NCBI GenBank assembly: GCA_023429275.1
Contig: JAEYWB010000114.1
Span: 1-13,504, forward strand
Length of the DNA: 13,504 nt
Source: Planctomycetota bacterium
GTDB lineage: Bacteria > Planctomycetota > Planctomycetia > Planctomycetales > Planctomycetaceae
Reading direction: 5' to 3'
Shown here: positions 8,010-13,504 of the stretch, one piece after another
Position numbering within the stretch: position 1 is the stretch's first letter
How the letters are laid out: each line of letters begins with the position of its first letter
The notes under the pieces: model-generated
What the model saw: the letters and a program-made list of their open reading frames with translations, nothing else
What the model was told of the DNA's origin: nothing
The model's database searches: none
Translations under genes and position numbers: made by a program

Positions 8010-8049
8010 AAGAACGCTGGAGAGAGAATCTCCAGCGTTCTTTCTTTAT
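8010..8049 (+). terminator. Intrinsic terminator of the sugar kinase gene
   Basis: A perfect 14-bp stem (arms 8010-8023 and 8029-8042, AAGAACGCTGGAGA and its complement) with the 5-base loop GAGAA, followed by TCTTTAT. It lies 27 bases after the kinase stop. The symmetric arms begin with AAGAA, giving a short T-rich tail on the minus strand as well, so it may also stop transcripts coming from fliS. Confidence 0.93.
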
Positions 8050-8062
8050 GAGGGGGCTCGTC

Positions 8063-8210
8063 TCAGCTGCCAGTGCTTTGTCACACGAAGGATTTTGGGT
8101 TGCGTCCATTGGCCGGCGGGCGCTCGCTCCCGGTTCGAACCGGACGCTATCGCGTTCCGGCTAATCTAACGAACCCCAATTCCTGGCTGTGCCAAAACAC
8201 TAGGCACTGA
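8063..8210. repeat. 148-bp imperfect palindrome, candidate MITE/REP-like element
   Basis: The whole segment is one imperfect inverted repeat centred between 8136 and 8137. The centre is the perfect palindrome CCGGTTCGAACCGG (8130-8143). The outer arms 8063-8101 and 8172-8210 pair along their length with scattered mismatches and one-base bulges; for example TGCCAGTG (8068-8075) faces CACTAGGCA (8198-8206). The middle arms (about 8108-8129 and 8144-8165) also pair in blocks such as GGCCGG/CCGGCT. A long hairpin of this size with no coding capacity suggests a dispersed palindromic element. Only one copy is in this window, so mobility is inference. The right arm overlaps the 3' end of fliS. Confidence 0.7.
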
Positions 8211-8619
8211 ATGCGAACTGTGTTCCCCAGTCGAGAGGGGGAATCTCGCCTCGACGTTCCGCCGCGACCGCCTGATCGCGAATCTCGTGAAAGGCGTCGC
8301 TCAGCGGCTGGATGATCCGGAGAGCGTCCCGCCAGGCCGAGGGATCGTCGAGCGACGCACGACGCATCGCGAACATGAGGACCTGCGCCATCTTCTGGCT
8401 GGTTTCGTCCTTCTCGAGGTCCATCCCGTCGATGAGCCCGAGAAGGAGCCGCTGCACCTGGACCCGGGCCGGAGAGATGTCTTCGATCCGCCCCTGTTCG
8501 AGCAGGTGAATCCCCGCTTCGACCATCAGCAGGGCTTTGTCATAGAGGGCGAGCAGCATATCGACGCGGGTCCAGCTCTGTGCTTGCACCTGACGATACG
8601 CGTTGACGTGTCGGCTCAT
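8200..8619 (-). CDS. fliS: Flagellar export chaperone FliS
   Basis: A small four-helix cytoplasmic chaperone that binds the C-terminal D0 segment of new flagellin and delivers it to the flagellar export gate. The N-terminal segment NAYRQVQAQSWTRVDMLLALYDKALLMVEAGI is laid out like the FliS signature (Tyr near residue 8, then a hydrophobic helix with LYDxAL). The protein is 139 residues, close to the usual 120-140. The ATG at 8619 is preferred, but AGGTG lies only 3 bases before it, and a GTG at 8625 (two residues longer) is possible; neither has an ideal Shine-Dalgarno sequence. The stop codon and last codons lie in the right arm of the 148-bp palindrome, so the C-terminal residues may derive from that element. 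It is downstream of fliD on the same strand, after a 244-base gap. Confidence 0.9.
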   Translation of the reverse strand: MSRHVNAYRQVQAQSWTRVDMLLALYDKALLMVEAGIHLLEQGRIEDISPARVQVQRLLLGLIDGMDLEKDETSQKMAQVLMFAMRRASLDDPSAWRDALRIIQPLSDAFHEIRDQAVAAERRGEIPPLDWGTQFAFSA

Positions 8620-8670
8620 GGTCACCTGCTGGTTGGATGGCGGCGATGGTCAATCGCCGGGCAGGGATTT

Positions 8671-8691
8671 GATCGACGGCCCCGGTCGATC
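8671..8691. repeat. Hairpin GATCGAC/GTCGATC between fliD and fliS
   Basis: GATCGAC (8671-8677) and GTCGATC (8685-8691) are exact complements around a 7-base loop. It lies about 50 bases upstream of fliS. The 244-base gap between fliD and fliS (8620-8863) holds no convincing gene; besides this hairpin it contains the palindrome at 8831-8850. Confidence 0.45.
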
Positions 8692-8830
8692 GGCTGAGAG
8701 CAACCGGTCTCGAAGCGGCGTTTCGCGGTGCAGCGTTTCGCACGACCCGTATCCCCGTCGCCCGGGCTACGGCGGGCCTGATCGGCAGAGTCGCTACGAC
8801 CCGAGCGACCCGCGAGGTCGCGCCCCACCC

Positions 8831-8850
8831 CTCGCTCCGCGCGGAGTGAG
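8831..8850. repeat. 20-base palindrome downstream of fliD (copy 2 of the CTC[A/G]CTCCGCGCGGAGT motif)
   Basis: Ten symmetric positions pair, nine by Watson-Crick and one G-T. It starts 14 bases after the fliD stop and shares 16 bases, one of them changed, with the palindrome at 697-713. No T-tract follows on the minus strand. It may stabilise or end the fliD transcript, or be a dispersed repeat. Confidence 0.5.
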
Positions 8851-8863
8851 TCAGCGAGGTGAA

Positions 8864-10849
8864 TCAGTTCTCGCCCGTGAGGGCGGCCAGCTGGCTTCCG
8901 AGAATCCCGGCCGTGTTCTGGAGCTGCTGGACCGCCGCTTCCATCGCCGTGAACTGCGCCCGGATCCGGGCTTCCTGGGCGTCGAACAGCGCCTTCTGGC
9001 GGTCGATGTTCTTCTGAAACTGCTCGATCCGCGCTTCGAACTGCTCATCGACCGCCTTGAGGTCTCCGGTGACCGGATCGAGCATCTTGCCGAGGAGCTG
9101 GTCGAGCTTTGATGCGATCCCACGGGTGACGGTGACGTCTCCCTCCGGCCCCGCCGCGACCTGCGCGCCGGAGAGCGTCACACGGAGCTGGAGGTCGGCC
9201 GTATTCTTGTTCGCCGCCTTGCCGGTCAGGAGCCGGCCGCTGCCGGTCGCCTCCTCGACCACACCATTGACGATGAACGAGCCGGCGACGTTCTGACCGA
9301 TATCGGACTCTGTCCCCGTAAAGCCGAGTGTGGCGTTTGCCGATGCCGTTCCAAGGCGGACCTCCGACGCGGAGCCATAGGCCTGCGAAGTGATCTGCAG
9401 CTTGTCGGCGGCCACCGCGACCCGGACCGCCCGACCAGAGATTTCCGGCGAAGCATTGATGATCCGCTCGATCTCTGCGGCAAGGGCTTCCTGTGTGTAG
9501 GTCCCCTCGGTCAGGGTGAGCGTCCCGGTCGACTTGCCATCCACCGTCAGCGAGAAGCTGTTGTTCGACCCATCGATGACCGTGGACGCGCCGATCGTGT
9601 TCGTCGCGATCGCCGTCGCCTGCTCCGCCGCCTGCGTGATGTCGACCTGATAAGGGGTGCTCGAGTCGACGGTCCGGTTACTTCCCGTGACATAGCGGAT
9701 GCCGCTGTTCGTGCTGGTCGCATCCAGGGCGAAGAGGCGGCGGACATCATCGGCCCCCACCCCCGGCACGGAGCCGTCGAGAATGGAGCTGAGCTTCGAC
9801 GAGTTGAACGTGAGCTGGCCCGTATCGCCGACCGAGATCCCGATCGAAGAGAGGCGGTTCACCTGTCCGGAGACGCCGCCGACGACGCCGAGGATGGCAC
9901 TCTGCACCTGGTTGCGGATCGAGCTGACCTGGCTGTCTCCCAGCAGCAGGCCCCCCTTCTGCGATGCGGCGTCGTAGGCGGTCTGCTTCCCGATGAAGTC
10001 GATGAGCGAGTTGTAGGAGTCGACGAAGTCCTGCACCGCCTCGACGGCCGGGGCAGTGTCGCGCGTCACGGAGAGGGTGATCGTCTTCGAGGGATCGGCG
10101 TCCGCCAGGTTCAGGACGACTCCGTTGATCAGGCTCGAGATCTGATTGGTCGGGCTTGTCACAGTCACCGCCCCGGTCCCGGAGCCGAGCGTGACCGACG
10201 CGTCACTGGCCGCCTGGACCGGGTTGTCGAGGTCGAACGCCGGCTGAATCGCGCCGCCCGACGACGCCCCGAGATTGCTCGTGACGGTGATTGCGTTCTC
10301 AGCGCCGGTCTTTTCGGCGCTGAGGACGATGCGGGCTCCCGATCCGTCCTTGACGATGCTCGCCGAGACCCCGCCGTTTGCGTCGTTGATCGCGTCGGCC
10401 AGCCCCTGAAGCGTGTTGTTCGTGCCGTCCACGGTCACCGTGATCGGCGAGCGTGACCCGGCGCGGAGCGTGAGCGTCCCCTGGGTGATCTCGCTGTCGG
10501 CGTCGGTGAAGCTCTGCGTCGCGACCTGGTGGGCCTGGGCGAGCGTGTTGACCTTGAGCCGATAGACCCCGGCGGCGGCGTTGCTCGAAACGGTCGCGGA
10601 GAGGGCCGCCTCGTCGCTGACGCTCGCCTTCCGGGAGACGAAGACGTTGTTCTGAACCTTGCCGAGAATCGCCGCCTGCGAGCGGAGCGAGGTGATCTGG
10701 CTCTTGATCGACGCGTAGACCGCCTGCTTCGACTTCACCTCGGTCTGCCGGGCCGTGAGGATGTCCGTCTGCTGCTTCCGGATGGCCAGGAGGCTGTCGA
10801 CGATTCCCTGTGTGTCGATCCCGGTGATCAGGCCGTCGATAGTAGGCAT
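8864..10849 (-). CDS. fliD: Flagellar filament capping protein FliD (hook-associated protein 2)
   Basis: The cap at the tip of the flagellar filament, where it guides flagellin assembly outside the cell. The N-terminus GLITGIDTQGIVDSLLAIRKQQTDIL (about 5-30) is a typical FliD_N start, followed by a coiled-coil-prone helix. Flagellin hook IN-type segments appear near 95-190 (GVYRLKVNTLAQAHQVATQSF) and again in the second half (SFSLTVDGKSTGTLTL with EALAAEIERIINA). The C-terminus is a long helix with regular heptads (AVDEQFEARIEQFQKNI through QNTAGILGSQLAALTGE), matching FliD_C. At 661 residues it is clearly longer than enterobacterial FliD (about 470), consistent with extra surface-exposed domains. 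The ATG at 10849 begins the conserved MPTIDGLITGID; upstream in-frame residues look non-coding. No good Shine-Dalgarno sequence is visible. It follows fliC after 85 bases, so co-transcription is plausible. Confidence 0.95.
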   Translation of the reverse strand: MPTIDGLITGIDTQGIVDSLLAIRKQQTDILTARQTEVKSKQAVYASIKSQITSLRSQAAILGKVQNNVFVSRKASVSDEAALSATVSSNAAAGVYRLKVNTLAQAHQVATQSFTDADSEITQGTLTLRAGSRSPITVTVDGTNNTLQGLADAINDANGGVSASIVKDGSGARIVLSAEKTGAENAITVTSNLGASSGGAIQPAFDLDNPVQAASDASVTLGSGTGAVTVTSPTNQISSLINGVVLNLADADPSKTITLSVTRDTAPAVEAVQDFVDSYNSLIDFIGKQTAYDAASQKGGLLLGDSQVSSIRNQVQSAILGVVGGVSGQVNRLSSIGISVGDTGQLTFNSSKLSSILDGSVPGVGADDVRRLFALDATSTNSGIRYVTGSNRTVDSSTPYQVDITQAAEQATAIATNTIGASTVIDGSNNSFSLTVDGKSTGTLTLTEGTYTQEALAAEIERIINASPEISGRAVRVAVAADKLQITSQAYGSASEVRLGTASANATLGFTGTESDIGQNVAGSFIVNGVVEEATGSGRLLTGKAANKNTADLQLRVTLSGAQVAAGPEGDVTVTRGIASKLDQLLGKMLDPVTGDLKAVDEQFEARIEQFQKNIDRQKALFDAQEARIRAQFTAMEAAVQQLQNTAGILGSQLAALTGEN

Positions 10850-10912
10850 GGCGGATCGACCCGGGGGGAATGGAGCGCTGGACGGAACGTCGAAGGTGAC
10901 GGTCCTGCCAGC

Positions 10913-10918
10913 ATTATC
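10913..10918 (-). promoter_or_regulatory. Possible -10 element upstream of fliD
   Basis: In the fliC-fliD gap the minus strand reads GTCGATAATG. It contains GATAAT, a good sigma70 -10, and GTCGATAA, one base off the sigma28 -10 GCCGATAA. No fitting -35 (TTGACA or TAAA) is found at the required distance, so this is a weak candidate only. Confidence 0.2.
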
Positions 10919-10934
10919 GACTGTTCGCGTCGGT

Positions 10935-12362
10935 CTACTGGAGCATCGACAGTACGAGCTGCGGCTGCTGATTGGCATTCTTCAGGACGGACATCCCCGC
11001 CTGAACGAGAACCTGATTTTTCGTAAAGTTTGCGATCTCCTCCGCAAAGTCGGTGTCGCGGATCGTCGATTCGGCGTTGACGGTGTTTTCCAGCGTCGTC
11101 TGAAGATTGTTGATGGTCGAGTTCAGCGTGTTCTGCTGAAAGGCACCGAGTGTTCCCCGGAGGTTCGTGATGTCGTCGATGGCCGCGTCGATGACCGCGA
11201 TCGCGTCCTGAGCCTTGCCGGCGGAGGTCACCTCAATGTCCTGCAGGCTGTTGAACTGGTTGCCGGTGACGCCCAGACCGGCCCCGAGCGCCGTCGCGTT
11301 GACCCTGTCAATGGCGAGCTGGGCCGTCTGATCCTTGTTCGCCCCGATCTGGAAGACGACGGAATTGTCAATGATGGTCACCGAGCCCTGGCTGCCCGCG
11401 ACCGTGTCTTCTCCGTAGTAGGATCCGGCCGCCGGCCCGAGCTGAATCGACAACCCCTTCGCCGGCCCCGACGTCGCGGTCAGGACGTTCCCCACTCCGG
11501 TGAATGCGGTTCCCCCGATCGTTCCCTGAACATCCGAGCCCGAGTCGGTCTGAAGCGTCGTGCCGAAGCCGCTGCTGTCCGTCGCGGCCGCAAGGTTTGA
11601 AATCACGCTGATCGAGGCGCTCGAGCCGTACTGCACCGACCGAAGAGTCGTGTGATTGCTCGGATCGATGACGGAAACGACACCCGTTTGAGCCGAGAAC
11701 TCGTTGATCCGGCTGGCCACCTGCGCCTGCGAAAGCCCCGCGCCGAGCGTTACGGCGACGCCGTTGATCGTGAGGACCTCGTCCGCGGCCAGGTTCGACG
11801 ACTGAGTGTTGATGGGGTCGATGATGGCCCGCGTCCCCGCGGAGGTCACGTTGACCGCGTAGCTTCCGGCCTTTGTCTCCGTCGACGTTGTGAGGATGGC
11901 AACATCGGCGTCGCTGCTCGATGCGTAAATCCCGGACGAGCCGTCAAGAAGCTTTTTCGTGCCGAACTGCGTGTTCGTCGCGATCCGGTTGATCGTGTCG
12001 ATCGCGTTTGCGATCTCCGCCTGGTTCGCCGCCTGGGCATCGGCGTCATTGACCCCGGCGTTCGCCGAGTCGAGGGCCAGGCTGCGGACCTTGACGAGGA
12101 GCGAGTTGATTTCGTTCAGCGCCCCTTCGGCCGTCTGAACGAGCGAGACCGCCTTGTCGGCGTTGTCGATCGCCTGCTTCAGGCCGGCGATTTGGGCCCG
12201 CTGCTTTTCCGAGATCACGAGGGCGGCCGGTCCATCGGCACCGCGGTTCACCTTCAGGCCCGACGACAGCCGCTCAACCGACTGGGAGAGCGCGTTGTTG
12301 GCCCGCGACAGGTTGTTCTGCGCGTTCAGGGACGAAACATTGTTTGTGATGGACAGACCCAC
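10935..12362 (-). CDS. fliC: Flagellin (filament subunit)
   Basis: The structural protein of the flagellar filament, exported through the flagellar type III apparatus and assembled outside the cell. The N-terminal D0/D1 helices are clear: LSITNNVSSLNAQNNL (3-18), then SVERLSSGLKVNRGADGPA (28-46). The C-terminal D1/D0 part ends with DTDFAEEIANFTKNQVLVQAG and the tail QQPQLVLSMLQ. The variable middle (about 150-385) is rich in Thr, Ser, Ala and Gly and includes a flagellin IN-type segment (VLTINGVAVTLGAGLSQAQV). At 475 residues it is an ordinary mid-size flagellin. The start is GTG at 12362, supported by TAAGGA about 8 bases upstream and by the canonical N-terminus. It heads the fliC-fliD-fliS block and has a long structured leader. 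The stop is TAG. Confidence 0.97.
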   Translation of the reverse strand: MGLSITNNVSSLNAQNNLSRANNALSQSVERLSSGLKVNRGADGPAALVISEKQRAQIAGLKQAIDNADKAVSLVQTAEGALNEINSLLVKVRSLALDSANAGVNDADAQAANQAEIANAIDTINRIATNTQFGTKKLLDGSSGIYASSSDADVAILTTSTETKAGSYAVNVTSAGTRAIIDPINTQSSNLAADEVLTINGVAVTLGAGLSQAQVASRINEFSAQTGVVSVIDPSNHTTLRSVQYGSSASISVISNLAAATDSSGFGTTLQTDSGSDVQGTIGGTAFTGVGNVLTATSGPAKGLSIQLGPAAGSYYGEDTVAGSQGSVTIIDNSVVFQIGANKDQTAQLAIDRVNATALGAGLGVTGNQFNSLQDIEVTSAGKAQDAIAVIDAAIDDITNLRGTLGAFQQNTLNSTINNLQTTLENTVNAESTIRDTDFAEEIANFTKNQVLVQAGMSVLKNANQQPQLVLSMLQ

Positions 12363-12370
12363 GACTGTGT

Positions 12371-12376
12371 TCCTTA
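12371..12376 (-). promoter_or_regulatory. Ribosome binding site of fliC (supports GTG start)
   Basis: TAAGGA on the minus strand, 8 bases before the GTG at 12362. There is no in-frame ATG nearby, and the predicted N-terminus is canonical for flagellin, so the GTG start is well supported. The AAGGA also fits the ANGGA core bound by CsrA; CsrA control is speculation. Confidence 0.75.
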
Positions 12377-12383
12377 CGAAAGG

Positions 12384-12475
12384 CGTGCCAGGACACTCAG
12401 GACCGGATCGGGAGGGGGGCTCTTGAAAGGACCGGGAGAACGGTCAAATCCGTCCTGAGGGTTCTTTCGTGCCAG
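12384..12475 (-). promoter_or_regulatory. Structured fliC leader: inverted repeat flanked by two CTGGCACG copies
   Basis: On the minus strand CTGGCACG occurs at 12475-12468 and again at 12391-12384, exactly 84 bases apart. Between them the arms 12448-12459 and 12396-12408 (CTCAGGAC and its complement, extended with one bulge) can form a stem of about 12 bp enclosing 39 bases. TGGCACG equals the -24 half of a sigma54 promoter, but the required GC at -12 is absent at both copies. The layout suggests leader-level regulation of flagellin, which is inference. Confidence 0.4.
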
Positions 12476-12476
12476 G

Positions 12477-12946
12477 CACAGGGGTGACAATGGCTCCGTG
12501 CTGACGATCGCCGCGGCAGTTTCTTCCGCGACGCTCCTTGCCGGGCCGCTGCTCCGGGGCCCGCTTTCGCGCGACCCGAATCAACGTCCCGGCCTACCTG
12601 CTGTGTCATCTGCGGTTCATCGGAAGCGGCTGTTCCGACAGTCCGGGGACTGCACGGAAGGGACGCTCCCGTCACGGGACGTCGTGTTCGACGTCGCGCT
12701 GTCCGCTTTCAGGGGGCGGACATGAGCCTGCAGAGAGGTCGGGTTGACACCTTCGGCCGGGCTCCGTCGTGAGACGGAACGGCCTGGGTGTGCCCACGGA
12801 CCCTTGACACAGTAGAGATCGAAATTCCCGGCGAGTTCTTGCGGCAAATAATTCCGTGGAATTCGAGACGCTCCAACGCCGATGAGACTGAAAGGATTCG
12901 GTCGACTTGAACGGTTGTAGCGACGATTCCTGAAGTCTTTGACGAG
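12477..12946. other. Divergent intergenic region between fliC and the TPR-like gene
   Basis: No convincing gene is seen. Short frames on both strands lack start signals and family resemblance. Notable sites are the palindromes TCCCGTCACGGGA (12667-12679), GTCCGC/GCGGAC (12701-12706 and 12716-12721) and AATTCCGTGGAATT (12850-12863). A perfect TTGACA at 12804-12809 on the plus strand has no fitting -10. GCCGATGA at 12878-12885 (plus) is one base off the sigma28 -10 but lacks TAAA at the right distance. The promoters of both flanking genes should be here but cannot be fixed. Confidence 0.5.
12850..12863. promoter_or_regulatory. Operator-like palindrome AATTCCGTGGAATT
   Basis: Six-base arms AATTCC/GGAATT around GT, in the most AT-rich part of the divergent region, 84 bases before the ATG of the TPR-like gene. 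The size and symmetry suit a dimeric regulator, but nothing else supports a function. Confidence 0.3.
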
Positions 12947-13504
12947 ATGACCGAGGAGAAACCCACTACCGCCGAAGGAAACCATTCGCCTCCGAGGCGC
13001 CGTTCGGTGCTGCGCAGTCTTCTGGGGACCCTTTTTGTCGGCGCCATCGGTTTCGGCAGCTTCTTCGTCAGCTCGACACTGCTGAGAGAATCGGCGAAGA
13101 ACGCGCCCTCTTCTCCCGCGGCTGAACAGCCGTCGATCGCGGGCCACCCGGAGGGCGAAACAGATCGCGAGAAACCGGTCGATCTTGCCGCCGCTGTCGA
13201 TGGGCACCTTGCCGCTCACGGAGCCGAGACCGAGAAGTCTCCGGCGAATGCGACCACCCGGGAGGCCCAGCATTCTCCTGCTGCCGCGCCCGTTGACGCC
13301 AGGATCGAGCCCCTCAACGAAAACTTGAGCGTCCTGCTGTTGCAGGGGGACAATTTCCTGTCGGAAGCGAACCCCGCCAGCGCTCTGAAGCGGTACACCG
13401 CGCTCATCAAGCACTCGACCGGTGCCCGTCGCCCGGAGGTTCTGCTTCGAATCGCCCTCGCGGAGGAAGCGGTGGGAGACCACCACTCCGCCCTGAAGGA
13501 TTAC
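12947..13504 (+). CDS. Membrane-anchored TPR-like protein, partial (C-terminus outside window)
   Basis: An open frame of 186 codons from the ATG at 12947 to the window edge with no stop. A short charged N-terminus with RRR at 17-19 precedes one hydrophobic segment (about 24-46), predicting an N-in membrane anchor with the rest in the periplasm. Residues 47-125 are a Pro/Ala/Glu-rich, low-complexity linker. From about 127 the sequence becomes helical with TPR-like spacing: LLLQGDNFLSEANPASALKR, then PEVLLRIALAEEAVGDHHSAL. The ATG is the first start after an in-frame TGA; only a weak GACGAG precedes it. Codon use matches the neighbours, with G or C in most third positions. It diverges from flagellin, so a motility or envelope role is possible but unproven. 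Some other periplasmic scaffold is equally possible. Confidence 0.8.
   Translation, partial: MTEEKPTTAEGNHSPPRRRSVLRSLLGTLFVGAIGFGSFFVSSTLLRESAKNAPSSPAAEQPSIAGHPEGETDREKPVDLAAAVDGHLAAHGAETEKSPANATTREAQHSPAAAPVDARIEPLNENLSVLLLQGDNFLSEANPASALKRYTALIKHSTGARRPEVLLRIALAEEAVGDHHSALKDY

Noticed and set aside
8130..8143. tRNA T-arm-like GGTTCGAACC
   Set aside because: No acceptor, D or anticodon arms surround it; it is the centre of the 148-bp palindrome.
12397..12725. Short frames of 69-92 codons on both strands in the fliC upstream region
   Set aside because: They overlap each other, lack ribosome binding sites and have no recognisable composition; the region is better read as leader and promoter DNA.

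Overview
The window is high-GC DNA that looks like a chromosome segment from a flagellated planctomycete (Planctomycetales-like). The clues are a Gfo/Idh/MocA oxidoreductase with a late twin-arginine motif of the style common in that phylum, a flagellin ending in a QPQLVLSMLQ-type tail, a 67K-type SppA peptidase, loose operons with sizeable gaps, and many short palindromes. The taxonomic call is inference from protein style, not from a marker gene.

Layout. (1) 1-600, minus: N-terminal 200 residues of a PolB-type 3'-5' exonuclease, cut by the left edge. (2) 757-2655, minus: a 632-residue protein of unknown function whose N-terminal third resembles the TraB/ChaN/EreA-like (DUF5682-type) superfamily. 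(3) 2744-4606, minus: signal peptide peptidase SppA with its own promoter-like sequence, strong ribosome binding site and a clear terminator at 2691-2721. (4) 4859-6427, minus: Tat-exported Gfo/Idh/MocA oxidoreductase. (5) 6428-6899: a 472-bp divergent intergenic region with degenerate short repeats. (6) 6900-7982, plus: a PfkB sugar kinase of the 2-keto-3-deoxygluconate kinase type, complete in length and frame except for one in-frame TAG at codon 204. It is followed by an excellent intrinsic terminator. (7) 8063-8210: a 148-bp imperfect palindrome that also contains the fliS stop codon. (8) 8200-12362, minus: a flagellar filament block in transcription order fliC, fliD, fliS. (9) 12363-12946: a 584-bp divergent region holding the structured flagellin leader. 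(10) 12947-13504, plus: the start of a membrane-anchored, TPR-like protein cut by the right edge.

How the genes fit together. FliC (filament subunit), FliD (filament cap) and FliS (flagellin export chaperone) are a classic functional set. The TPR-like protein diverges from flagellin and could share its control region, but no flagellar role can be shown. The sugar kinase and the oxidoreductase share a divergent control region and could both serve sugar or uronate use, although the kinase appears broken. SppA, the exonuclease and the unknown protein look like independent housekeeping or accessory genes.

No CRISPR array, transposase, tRNA or rRNA was seen. The two strongest oddities are the lone amber codon in an otherwise intact kinase and the long palindromic element between the kinase terminator and fliS. 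No clearly new multi-gene system was recognised.
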